Part shown: one piece after another, positions 1-5,422 of the stretch
Numbering within the stretch: the first letter of the stretch is position 1
Layout of the letters: each line of letters begins with the position of its first letter
Source of the DNA: an uncultured Collinsella sp.
GTDB lineage: Bacteria; Actinomycetota; Coriobacteriia; Coriobacteriales; Coriobacteriaceae
DNA length: 5,422 bases
Direction: 5' to 3'
Assembly (NCBI GenBank): GCA_900545995.1
Contig: URBM01000121.1
Location: forward strand, 1-5,422
Position numbers and translations under genes: made by a program
The notes under the pieces: generated by a model
Told to the model about the DNA's origin: nothing
The model's input: only the letters and a program-made list of their open reading frames with translations
The model's database searches: none

Positions 1-46
1 TACACGAGCCTTATCGTCGGCAGCGTCAGATGTGTATAAGAGACAG
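1..46 (+). other. Nextera/Tn5 sequencing adapter (P5 side), not genomic
   Basis: This is residual library-construction sequence. Bases 1-5 (TACAC) match the tail of the Illumina P5 primer. Bases 6-13 (GAGCCTTA) sit where the 8-base i5 index belongs and match an index I recall as Nextera XT S521. Bases 14-27 (TCGTCGGCAGCGTC) are the Nextera read-1 handle, and 28-46 are the 19-base Tn5 mosaic end. Genomic DNA starts at 47. The same 35 bases (12-46) recur inverted at 5388-5422. No gene should be called across this stretch. An in-frame TAA at 37-39, inside the mosaic end, is what stops the first gene's frame from running further upstream. Confidence 0.98.
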
Positions 47-51
47 CCCTT

Positions 52-1230
52 ATGACCGCAGGTCAAAACCGCATACCCGTGAATCTTGACTATGCCGCCT
101 CGACGCCCATGCGCGCCGAGGCGCTCCTTGCGCAGCGCGAGTACGACGACAGCGAGCTTGCCGGCGTCAACCCCAACTCGCTGCATTCGCTCGGCCGCAA
201 GGCTGCCGCGCGTCTGGAGGTTGCACGTCGCGAGATCGCCCGCAGCTTTGGCGCGCGCGTCCGCCCGTCCGAGATTGTACTGACCAACGGCGGCACCGAA
301 GCCAACCAGCTGGCGCTGCTCGGTCTTGCCGAGGGCGCTCGTCAGCGCGATCGCAAGCGCGGTCGTGTAATCGTTTCGGCCATCGAGCACGATTCGATTC
401 TGGACAACCTGCCGCTGCTGCGTGCCGCCGGCTTTACCGTCGACCTGGTGCAGCCCTGCCGCGCGGGCTACGTTGAGCCTGCCGCGCTTGTCGAGCTACT
501 AGGCGACGACGTGGCGCTCGTGAGCATCATGGTTGCCAACAACGAGACCGGCGTGGTGCAGCCCATCCGCGAGCTTGCCGCGGCCACGCATACCGTTGGC
601 GCCCTGTTCCACACCGATGCAATCCAGGGGTATCTGCATATTCCGCTCGATGTCACCGAGCTGGGAGTTGACGCCATGACCGTTGCCGCGCACAAGATCG
701 GTGGCCCCGTGGCATCCGGCGCGCTCTACCTTAAGAACCGCACGCCGCTGCGCCCGCGCATCTTTGGCGGCGGACAGGAAGCCGGACGTCGTGCCGGCAC
801 GCAAGACCTGCGCACGCAGCTCGCCTTTGCCGCTGCCGCCTCGTCTCTGACGCCCCATGTGGCTCAGGAGCGCGCGAAGCTGCAAGCCCTTTCCGACAAG
901 CTCTACGCCACGCTTACGGCCCACCAGCGCATTCACGCCACCATGGGTGACTACGCACAAGCCGACCGTCTGCCCGGCATGGTATCGATCTACATTGACG
1001 GCATGGACTCCGAGGAACTCATCATCAAGCTCGACGCCGCCGGCTTTGAGGTGTCGGCAGGCTCGGCATGCTCGAGTGGCAGCATGGACCCGAGCCATGT
1101 TTTAAGCGCGATGGGCATCGGTCGCGAGCAGGCATTGGGCGCACTACGCATTTCCTTTGACGACCGCGTGAATCCGGACGATCTGGACGAGTTTGCCCAG
1201 ACGCTGCTCTCGATCGTAGGCGCCGCATGA
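52..1230 (+). CDS. Cysteine desulfurase (NifS/IscS family, PLP-dependent)
   Basis: This 392-residue cytosolic enzyme is predicted to remove sulfur from L-cysteine, giving alanine and an enzyme-bound persulfide for Fe-S cluster assembly, tRNA thiolation or other sulfur uses. Visible family motifs are LDYAASTP near the N-terminus (12-19), GGTEANQ (80-86), EHD with the cofactor-stacking His113 (112-114), NNETGVVQPI (163-172), HTDAIQ (187-192) and the PLP-binding lysine in AAHKIGGP (Lys215). The GGGQEAGRRAGT segment follows at 239-250, and the catalytic loop SAGSACSSGS carries the persulfide-forming Cys340. The length fits the family (about 380-405). The ATG at 52 lies only five genomic bases after the adapter, so its ribosome site is missing. 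About ten residues precede the LDYAAS motif, so the ATG is plausible, but an upstream start cannot be excluded. The stop overlaps the next gene by ATGA. No IscU scaffold gene is adjacent in this window, so IscS and NifS/SufS roles cannot be told apart. Confidence 0.95.
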   Translation: MTAGQNRIPVNLDYAASTPMRAEALLAQREYDDSELAGVNPNSLHSLGRKAAARLEVARREIARSFGARVRPSEIVLTNGGTEANQLALLGLAEGARQRDRKRGRVIVSAIEHDSILDNLPLLRAAGFTVDLVQPCRAGYVEPAALVELLGDDVALVSIMVANNETGVVQPIRELAAATHTVGALFHTDAIQGYLHIPLDVTELGVDAMTVAAHKIGGPVASGALYLKNRTPLRPRIFGGGQEAGRRAGTQDLRTQLAFAAAASSLTPHVAQERAKLQALSDKLYATLTAHQRIHATMGDYAQADRLPGMVSIYIDGMDSEELIIKLDAAGFEVSAGSACSSGSMDPSHVLSAMGIGREQALGALRISFDDRVNPDDLDEFAQTLLSIVGAA

Positions 1231-2036
1231 TCGTCGCCGAGCTTGAGCGCGCGCTGCTGGCACGCTATCCCAAGACCGATGCCGAGAGTTGGGACCATGT
1301 AGGATTCTCCGTCGGCGACCCTGCCGCGGAGATTACCGGTGTTGCCTGCGCACTCGATGCGACCGAAGCCAATGTGCACCGCGCCCAGGAGGCCGGCGCC
1401 AACGTGCTGCTAACGCATCATCCCATCTATATCAAGGCGCCCGAGGCGTTTTGTCCGTCGGATTCCACACGCCCCCAATGCAGCGCCGCGCTGTACGAGG
1501 CAGCTCGTTGCGGCGTGAGCATCATCTCGCTTCACACCAACCTGGACCGCTCGCACGAAGCCCGTGTCTGCCTGAGCAAGCTGCTGGGTGCCGCACCCGT
1601 GAGCTCACTGGAGCACGTGGACGACCCCGAGGCCACCGGCCTGGGCGCACTTGCAACGCTCAACGACCCGTGCACGCTGCGCGATCTTGCCACCCGTGCT
1701 GCCACGGCCTTTGGCAGCGACCCGCGTGTGTGGGGCAAAGCTGATCGCCCGTGCCGCACCGTCGCCATTTTGGGCGGCTCCCTGGGCGACTTCGGAGAGC
1801 TCGCCATCGCCGCGGGCGCAGATGTTGTCGTGACGGGCGAGGCGGGCTACCACGTGGCGCAAGACCTTGCCTTGCGCGGGCTGCCGGTGATCTTGCTCGG
1901 CCACGACCGCTCCGAGGAGCCGTTCGTTGATATATTGATGAACTCTGCAGTTGACGCCGGGGCCGACCCCCGTCATGCGATTAAAATACTGAACCCTTGC
2001 CAATGGTGGACTGTGACAAAAGGAGAGAACTTATGA
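1227..2036 (+). CDS. Nif3-like dinuclear metal-centre protein (DUF34/NIF3 family)
   Basis: This 269-residue protein belongs to the Nif3/YbgI/YqfO family, which is conserved in all domains of life. It forms ring-shaped oligomers with a two-metal site, and its physiological substrate is unsettled. The sequence shows the N-terminal WDHVGFSVGDP motif (22-32), the metal-binding pair in LLTHHPIY (His64, His65) and SLHTNLD (His103, Asp107). The C-terminal half carries ILGGSLGDF (181-189), GADVVVTGE (197-205) and LLGHDRSEEP with His226 and Glu230. These match the five metal ligands known from E. coli YbgI. The length is that of the short form, without the inserted PII-like domain seen in longer Firmicutes versions. 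The ATG overlaps the desulfurase stop (ATGA) and has only a weak TAGG (1217-1220) upstream, so translational coupling is likely. The family assignment is firm, but the function is unknown. Confidence 0.93.
   Translation: MIVAELERALLARYPKTDAESWDHVGFSVGDPAAEITGVACALDATEANVHRAQEAGANVLLTHHPIYIKAPEAFCPSDSTRPQCSAALYEAARCGVSIISLHTNLDRSHEARVCLSKLLGAAPVSSLEHVDDPEATGLGALATLNDPCTLRDLATRAATAFGSDPRVWGKADRPCRTVAILGGSLGDFGELAIAAGADVVVTGEAGYHVAQDLALRGLPVILLGHDRSEEPFVDILMNSAVDAGADPRHAIKILNPCQWWTVTKGENL
2021..2025 (+). promoter_or_regulatory. Shine-Dalgarno site fixing the start at 2033
   Basis: AGGAG lies seven bases before the ATG at 2033, in the last codons of the nif3-like gene. This favours 2033 over the in-frame TTG at 1997, which would overlap the upstream gene by 40 bases and has no comparable site. 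Confidence 0.85.
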
Positions 2037-2752
2037 GCGCCGGCGCTACGCTACTCAAGCTGCAACAGATCGATTTGGAGCTCGCCCGCAACAAGAGCGA
2101 ACTTGCCAATATGCCGGAGCTCAAGGAGCTCGCTTCCAAGCGCAAGACCTACGTTAAGCTCAAGGCCGAAATGACCAAGCTCTACGCCCAACGCAAGGAC
2201 CTGGATATTGAGCTCGACGATCTCAACACCACCGAGATCCAGACCAATAACGCCATCGAGGCCGCTAAGAAGCGCCACGTTGACGGCTCCGACTACCGCG
2301 AGGTACAGGACCTGGAAAACGAGCTCGCCACCCTGGCCAAGCGCCTGGACAAGATTGAGCACACCCGCAAGGATGTCGTTGTCGCCCACAAAGAGGCGCT
2401 CGACCGCGAGACCCGCGCGCAGGCCATCATCGCCAAGTTCGAGGAGGGCGTGAAGGCCGATACCAAGGCCGCCCGCGCCAAGGCTGCCGACCTGCAGGCT
2501 CAGATCGAAGCCGCCACTAAGGAGCGCACCGCTCTTGCCGCCACGCTGCCGGCCGACGTGCTCACCGACTACGAGCGTCTGCTCAAGCAGTTCCGCGGCT
2601 TGGCCGTCGAGACCATCCAGGGCAACATCCCCACGGTCTGCCACACCGCGCTGCAGGCATCGTCCATGAGCGACCTCAACCACGACGGTAGCGAGATTAC
2701 GCACTGTCCGTACTGCCACCGCCTCCTGGTGCTCCCGAGCAAGGAAGCCTAG
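2033..2752 (+). CDS. Coiled-coil protein with C-terminal C4-type zinc ribbon (CT398-like)
   Basis: This 239-residue protein has a long, highly charged helical region (about 10-175, rich in Lys, Glu, Ala and Leu in heptad-like spacing) and a short C-terminal zinc ribbon. This is the layout of the CT398/zf-RING_7 family, which commonly sits beside nif3 in Actinomycetota and Chlamydiae and whose role is unclear. Conserved-looking core elements are LLKLQQIDLEL (7-17), DYREVQDLENEL (88-98) and the tail motif HCPYCHRLL (224-232). The second metal knuckle, CPYC (Cys225, Cys228), is intact. The first is reduced to a single Cys203 followed by His204 (TVCHTAL), where family members usually have CxxC. 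His204, His224 or His229 might substitute as a ligand, or metal binding may be lost. The start overlaps the nif3-like stop as ATGA. The stop is two bases before coaBC, so all belong to one transcript. Confidence 0.88.
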   Translation: MSAGATLLKLQQIDLELARNKSELANMPELKELASKRKTYVKLKAEMTKLYAQRKDLDIELDDLNTTEIQTNNAIEAAKKRHVDGSDYREVQDLENELATLAKRLDKIEHTRKDVVVAHKEALDRETRAQAIIAKFEEGVKADTKAARAKAADLQAQIEAATKERTALAATLPADVLTDYERLLKQFRGLAVETIQGNIPTVCHTALQASSMSDLNHDGSEITHCPYCHRLLVLPSKEA

Positions 2753-2754
2753 CG

Positions 2755-3969
2755 ATGACGGCGGCATCCAACAATTCAATGCAACTTGAGGGAAAAACAA
2801 TCCTGCTGGGCATTACCGGCGGGATCGCCGCCTATAAGTCGTGCAATATCGTGCGCCTGCTGCAAAAGCGCGGCGCACGTGTCAAAGTCGTTATGAGCGA
2901 GCATGCTACCGAGTTTGTGGGCCCGCTCACCTTCCGCGCGCTCACCAATGAGCCGGTCGCGGTTGGGCTATTCGACGACCCGTCTGACCCCATCCACCAT
3001 ATCTCGCTTGCGCAGGAGCCCGATCTGGTGGTCGTGGCGCCCGCGACGGCCAATATCATCGCCAAGATGGCCAACGGCATCGCCGACGACCTCATCTCCA
3101 CCACGCTGCTTGCGACGCCGCGGCCCGTCGTGATCGCGCCGGCCATGAACAATGGCATGTGGAAGGCCCCGGCGACGCAGGCCAACATGGCCACGTTGCG
3201 CGACCGCGGCGTTCACGTGGTGGGACCCGGCAGCGGCTACCTTGCGTGCGGCGACGTGGACACGGGCCGCATGAGCGAGCCCGAGGACATCGTCGAGGCT
3301 GTCTGTGAGGTGCTCAACCCCGTGCCGCAAGACCTGACGGGCAAGCGCATCGTCATCACCGCCGGCCCCACGCACGAGCCGATCGACCCGGTGCGATTCA
3401 TTGGTAACCGTTCTTCGGGCAAGATGGGTATCGCCCTGGCGGGGGAGGCCGCACGTCGCGGTGCCGCCGTCACGCTCGTGCTGGGACCGACATCGCTCGA
3501 CGTTCCCCGCGGTGTGGAGTGCGTGCACGTACAGACCGCCTCAGAAATGTTCAAGGCAGCGCTGAGCGCCTTCCAGACGGCCGACGCGGCCATTTGCGCC
3601 GCCGCCGTCGCCGACTACACCCCCGCGGCCCCTGCCGACCATAAGCTCAAAAAGGCCAACGAGCGCCTGGATCGAATCGAACTGGTCGAGACACTCGATA
3701 TCTTGGCCGAGCTTTCGCGCCAAAAGGGAGAGCGGTGCGTGATCGGCTTTGCGGCCGAGACCGATAACGTCGTGGAGTACGCGCAGCGAAAGCTCGCCCG
3801 CAAGGGTTGCGATGCCATTATCGCCAACGATGTCTCGCGCGCCGATTCGGGCTTTGGAACCGATACCAACAAGGCTTGGATCGTGAGCACGGCGGGCACG
3901 CAAGAACTCCCCGTGCTAACAAAACCCCAGCTCGCAGATACAATTTTGAACTTGCTTCAAAATTTGTAA
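2755..3969 (+). CDS. coaBC: CoaBC: phosphopantothenoylcysteine decarboxylase / phosphopantothenate-cysteine ligase
   Basis: This bifunctional CoA biosynthesis enzyme has 404 residues, the usual length. The C-terminal CoaB half joins 4'-phosphopantothenate to L-cysteine using CTP, and the N-terminal flavoprotein CoaC half decarboxylates the product to 4'-phosphopantetheine. The CoaC part (about 12-188) shows GITGGIAAYKS (19-29), the catalytic His82 in HHISLA, APATANIIAKMANGIADDL (95-113), APAMN with Asn132 (128-132), and LACGDVDTGRM with the active Cys165 (163-173). The CoaB part (about 193-404) shows TAGPTHEPIDPVRFIGN (202-218) followed by RSSGKMG (219-225), AAAVADYTP (282-290), KLKK (297-300), GFAAET (331-336) and NDVSRADSGFG (358-368). 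No domain is broken. The ATG at 2755 follows AAGGA (2741-2745) at good spacing. A second ATG at 2779 is possible but has no better site. This is the last gene of the operon, and it takes cysteine as a substrate like the first gene. Confidence 0.97.
   Translation: MTAASNNSMQLEGKTILLGITGGIAAYKSCNIVRLLQKRGARVKVVMSEHATEFVGPLTFRALTNEPVAVGLFDDPSDPIHHISLAQEPDLVVVAPATANIIAKMANGIADDLISTTLLATPRPVVIAPAMNNGMWKAPATQANMATLRDRGVHVVGPGSGYLACGDVDTGRMSEPEDIVEAVCEVLNPVPQDLTGKRIVITAGPTHEPIDPVRFIGNRSSGKMGIALAGEAARRGAAVTLVLGPTSLDVPRGVECVHVQTASEMFKAALSAFQTADAAICAAAVADYTPAAPADHKLKKANERLDRIELVETLDILAELSRQKGERCVIGFAAETDNVVEYAQRKLARKGCDAIIANDVSRADSGFGTDTNKAWIVSTAGTQELPVLTKPQLADTILNLLQNL
3942..3964 (+). repeat. AT-rich perfect inverted repeat at the 3' end of coaBC
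   Basis: AATTTTGAA (3942-3950) and TTCAAAATT (3956-3964) form a 9-bp stem around a CTTGC loop, covering the last codons of coaBC. No T-tract follows, so it is not a standard terminator. It ends 13 bases before the -35 element of the tRNA promoter and could act as an AT-rich upstream element, an mRNA 3'-end stabiliser, or nothing. Confidence 0.6.
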
Positions 3970-3977
3970 AAAAGTTC

Positions 3978-4010
3978 TTGCACAAGGGCAAAGTTTCGGG
4001 TTAATATACT
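3978..4010 (+). promoter_or_regulatory. Sigma70-type promoter for tRNA-Pro
   Basis: A -35 element TTGCAC (3978-3983) and a -10 element TAATAT (4002-4007) are separated by 18 bases. TATACT (4005-4010) is an overlapping alternative -10 at a less usual spacing of 21. AT-rich DNA lies just upstream (3956-3977). Transcription would start near 4014-4018, giving a leader of about 35 bases before the tRNA. The promoter begins only nine bases after the coaBC stop. Confidence 0.75.
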
Positions 4011-4049
4011 ACCTGTTGCGAGCGAGAGCAGAGCAACAAACAAAAGCTT

Positions 4050-4126
<77 letters not shown>

Positions 4127-4135
4127 GAAGTTTGC

Positions 4136-4165
4136 AGGTCAGGCACCTAGTGCCTGACCTTTTTT
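4136..4165 (+). terminator. Rho-independent terminator of tRNA-Pro
   Basis: A perfect 11-bp stem, AGGTCAGGCAC (4136-4146) with GTGCCTGACCT (4150-4160), closes a three-base CTA loop. It runs directly into six T residues (4160-4165). There is no T-tract on the opposite strand, so it works in the plus direction only. Confidence 0.95.
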
Positions 4166-4168
4166 GTT

Positions 4169-4198
4169 TTAAGCAATTGCTTAATTTTGATTAAGCAA
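4169..4198. promoter_or_regulatory. Candidate operator: three alternating TTAAGCAA half-sites
   Basis: TTAAGCAA (4169-4176), its reverse complement TTGCTTAA (4177-4184) and TTAAGCAA again (4191-4198) occur in a row. The first two form a perfect 16-base palindrome; the second and third form an 8-bp inverted repeat around a TTTTGA spacer. Palindromes of this size and AT-content resemble dimeric repressor sites, for example of MarR-type regulators, but the regulator is not visible and no promoter or gene clearly starts beside it. It directly follows the tRNA terminator T-tract. A hairpin role is the alternative. Confidence 0.45.
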
Positions 4199-4210
4199 CA
4201 GGGTGCCAAA

Positions 4211-4304
4211 AATCTACCTACGCGAAAGTCGCTTTTTGCGGTTACTTGCGCGTTTTGCACACGCTTGAGCCGATTTATTAACGCGATATGAATCTACATA
4301 CGCG
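4211..4304 (+). repeat. Direct repeat of a 14-mer, AATCTACMTACGCG, 80 bases apart
   Basis: AATCTACCTACGCG (4211-4224) recurs as AATCTACATACGCG (4291-4304), with 13 of 14 bases identical. The flanks differ. The function is unknown. It could be a protein-binding site, or the pair could be traces of a larger diverged duplication. Confidence 0.55.
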
Positions 4305-4312
4305 TAGCTGGT

Positions 4313-4335
4313 ATACAGCCGAGTACAGGCTGTAT
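4313..4335. repeat. 8-bp hairpin in the intergenic stretch
   Basis: ATACAGCC (4313-4320) and GGCTGTAT (4328-4335) pair around the seven-base loop GAGTACA. Only a short TTTATC follows on the plus strand, so it is a poor terminator. Confidence 0.5.
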
Positions 4336-4396
4336 TTATCGCGGCGATTTACACCGATATAGCGACTGTAACGAACAAGCGTGTCACTGTATTTAT
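4330..4396 (+). repeat. Direct repeat of the 10-mer CTGTATTTAT
   Basis: CTGTATTTAT occurs at 4330-4339 and again at 4387-4396, 57 bases apart. The first copy overlaps the right arm of the 4313-4335 hairpin. No function is evident. Confidence 0.45.
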
Positions 4397-4590
4397 TCCA
4401 GTAGTTCACTTGATCGGTGGACAAGTGAGCGGTTGCAACGAAATGCCTAGCAGGATGGGCTCTATACGAGGACGCCGCAGGGGTAATGGCGGGGGAGTGC
4501 GGCGGGCGCTCTGAGAGCCGTTGTATGGCCCCATGTCTCCTTAACTCGATAATTTTGTGTTTCAAGCCACGAATCGGTCGAGCAATTGCC

Positions 4591-4621
4591 AAAAGAAAAG
4601 CCCATGCAGGATTGCACGGGC
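4591..4621 (-). terminator. Rho-independent terminator for the minus-strand kinase unit
   Basis: Read on the minus strand, GCCCGTGCA (4621-4613) pairs with TGCATGGGC (4608-4600) in a 9-bp stem with one G-T pair and an ATCC loop. TTTTCTTTT (4599-4591) follows. It lies 113 bases after the kinase stop, but only 22 bases after the end of the cysteine-rich frame at 4644. Confidence 0.88.
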
Positions 4622-4643
4622 CTTACATCAGATCAAATTTGAG

Positions 4644-4736
4644 CTAGAAGCACCAAACGGGGCAGACGCAACACCATCTCGTCGCGGCCTCGGCGAGCGA
4701 CATATCGCAGTCGAGGCAGACATCGAGGAAGTCGTC
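4644..4736 (-). other. Cysteine-rich open frame after the kinase stop (possible extension or remnant)
   Basis: On the minus strand, in the +1 frame relative to the kinase, 30 codons run from 4736 to a TAG at 4646-4644. The translation carries CLDC, then WCCVC and a terminal WCF, with six cysteines in total. Nearly all codons end in G or C, as expected for real coding DNA in this high-GC region. The only ATG inside (4703) would give 19 residues and has no ribosome site, so it is unlikely to stand alone. Loss of one base in the G5 run at 4749-4753 would join it to the kinase as a C-terminal tail. It may also be a gene remnant or chance. Confidence 0.3.
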
Positions 4737-5387
4737 AGATCCCGCACAGGGGGACCGCGATGGTGGCCACCGCGCCGCCCGAGGGGCTGTTGGCGAGCGA
4801 GACGGAGCCCCCGTGGGCGCTCGCGGCCTCGGAGGCGACGTGGAGGCCGAGCCCGTAGTGGCGGCCTCCGTCGCGCGTGGAGCGGGACGAGTCGTCTGTG
4901 AAGAGGCGCTCGCAGCCGCGTTCGAGGGCGGCGGGAGAAAAGCCCGGTCCGTCGTCGGCCACCTCGATGACGAGGCGCCCGCCCGCGACGTCGCAGGAGA
5001 CCGCCACGCGCGAGCGCGCGTGCTCGGCGGCGTTGGCCACGAGGTTCGCGGCGGCTCGCGCCAAGCTGGTTCGGTCGAGCGGGGCCTCGGGCGCGCCCGC
5101 GACAGCGGGGCCCATGGCCGCGTCGAGCGTCACGCCTCGCGCCCGGGCGATCTGGGCGGCCTCGGCGAGAACCTGCTCGCAGAGCTCGGCCGGCCGCTTG
5201 GGGGCCCTCTCCGCCCCGCCGGACCCGCGCGAGGCCTCAATGAGCAGGCGCACGTAGCCGTCGAGCCTTTCGACAGCGCCGGCTATGTCGCGCGCGGCGG
5301 CCGAGAGGTCGCTGTCATTCTCGTCTTCCAACTCCTCCGCCACGAAGTCGGCGTTGGCGCGCAGCACGGTGAGCGGCGTCTTGAGGT
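4735..5387 (-). CDS. Sensor histidine kinase, C-terminal part (5' end cut by adapter)
   Basis: This is a partial gene of 216 complete codons encoding the cytoplasmic transmitter of a two-component sensor kinase. The fragment opens with LKTPLTVLRAN, the part of a HisKA H-box that follows the phosphoacceptor His-Asp. The histidine itself lies just beyond the adapter junction at 5387/5388. Dimerisation helices occupy about residues 1-52. The HATPase_c domain follows, with an N-box (NLVANAAEHA, 114-123; Asn118), G1 (DGPGF, 145-149), an F-box-like LFTDD (161-165) and G2 (GLGL, 178-181). The end, TIAVPL, is a normal kinase C-terminus. The sensor domain, membrane segments and any response-regulator gene lie off the window to the right. 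A GTG at 5367 is internal, not a start. GC content is well above that of the operon, so the locus may have a different history. Confidence 0.93.
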
Positions 5388-5422
5388 CTGTCTCTTATAC
5401 ACATCTGACGCTGCCGACGATA
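5388..5422 (-). other. Nextera/Tn5 sequencing adapter (inverted copy), not genomic
   Basis: This is the reverse complement of bases 12-46: the Tn5 mosaic end at 5388-5406, the read-1 handle at 5407-5420, and TA, which equals the last two bases of the left-end index. Genomic sequence ends at 5387. Both ends carry the same (P5-side) adapter, not the usual P5/P7 pair. Confidence 0.98.

Larger units (their letters stand above)
4199..4590. other. Gene-poor lower-GC intergenic stretch between convergent units
   Basis: About 390 bases lie between the operator-like cluster and the minus-strand terminator. The one line I counted (4321-4380) is about 47% GC, well below the neighbours. I find no open frame with a plausible start, ribosome site and codon bias together. 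It holds short repeats and hairpins (listed separately), including CGCGAAA/TTTTGCG (4221-4227, 4234-4240) and TCACTTG/CAAGTGA (4406-4412, 4422-4428). It may be decayed sequence, an unrecognised RNA or spacer. Confidence 0.6.

Noticed and set aside
28..46. Tn5/IS50-like transposon end (with the inverted copy at 5388-5406)
   Set aside because: It is the hyperactive mosaic end of a library kit, contiguous with the Nextera read-1 handle and an index. No transposase lies between the copies.
499..1098. Antisense 199-codon open frame over the cysteine desulfurase
   Set aside because: This is a shadow of a high-GC gene with well-conserved motifs on the plus strand. The same holds for long antisense frames at 2051-2800 and 2968-3528.
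1997..2752. Longer zinc-ribbon protein starting at TTG 1997
   Set aside because: The ATG at 2033 has AGGAG at ideal spacing and gives the usual ATGA overlap. The extra 12 residues are unlike the family.
4406..4534. Minus-strand 42-codon frame with AAGGAG (4542-4537) before ATG 4534
   Set aside because: The Shine-Dalgarno-like site is only two bases from the ATG, too close to work normally. The Pro/Arg-rich product looks like chance and no promoter is evident.
4278..4592. Minus-strand 104-codon open frame in the spacer
   Set aside because: It starts at a TTG inside the terminator T-tract region, has no ribosome site, lacks the GC-rich third-position bias of the real genes, and shows no domain I recognise.
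4557..4901. Plus-strand 114-codon Arg/Gly-rich frame
   Set aside because: It runs across the minus-strand terminator and antisense to the kinase ATPase domain. Its composition is typical of an antisense shadow in very GC-rich DNA.
4877..5257. Plus-strand 126-codon frame
   Set aside because: It is fully antisense to the kinase N-box, G1 region and linker, which are clearly the coding strand.
5365..5367. GTG as the start of the kinase gene
   Set aside because: It lies inside the H-box helix (LKTPLTVLRAN). The gene is cut by the adapter and its true start lies outside the window.

Overview
This is a 5.3 kb stretch of bacterial chromosome (47-5387) with Illumina Nextera/Tn5 library adapter sequence left on both ends (1-46 and 5388-5422). 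The four plus-strand genes have roughly 55-65% GC with GC-rich third positions, ATGA stop/start overlaps, and a proline tRNA with an encoded CCA end. Together these suggest a high-GC Gram-positive gut bacterium, most likely a Coriobacteriia member of the Collinsella type. The taxon is inferred from style and recalled gene order, and I could not search it.

Region 1 (52-3969, plus strand) is a tight four-gene operon: a PLP-dependent cysteine desulfurase, a Nif3/DUF34 metal-binding protein, a coiled-coil protein with a C-terminal zinc ribbon, and the bifunctional CoA biosynthesis enzyme CoaBC. The genes overlap by 4 bases or are 2 bases apart, so they are probably translated in a coupled way. 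The themes are cysteine sulfur (desulfurase), cysteine addition to phosphopantothenate (CoaBC) and two widely conserved but poorly understood partners (Nif3 and the zinc-ribbon protein).

Region 2 (3942-4165) holds a tRNA-Pro(GGG) gene with its own promoter, which sits just after the coaBC stop codon, and a near-perfect rho-independent terminator.

Region 3 (4166-4590) is about 425 bases of lower-GC DNA with no convincing gene. It contains a cluster of three TTAAGCAA half-sites arranged like a repressor operator, a repeated 14-mer, a repeated 10-mer and several small hairpins.

Region 4 (4591-5387, minus strand) is the C-terminal part of a sensor histidine kinase, cut by the right-hand adapter exactly at its H-box, and a terminator on the same strand. 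Its GC content is clearly higher (roughly 72-80% on lines counted by hand) than that of the operon. Between the kinase stop and the terminator is a short cysteine-rich open frame that looks coding by codon bias. It could be an extension of the kinase hidden by one homopolymer error. The kinase converges on the tRNA, so regions 1-2 and region 4 are separate transcription units.

I see no clear new multi-gene system. The best leads are the cysteine-rich frame after the kinase, the incomplete zinc ribbon and the triple-half-site operator that has no adjacent gene.
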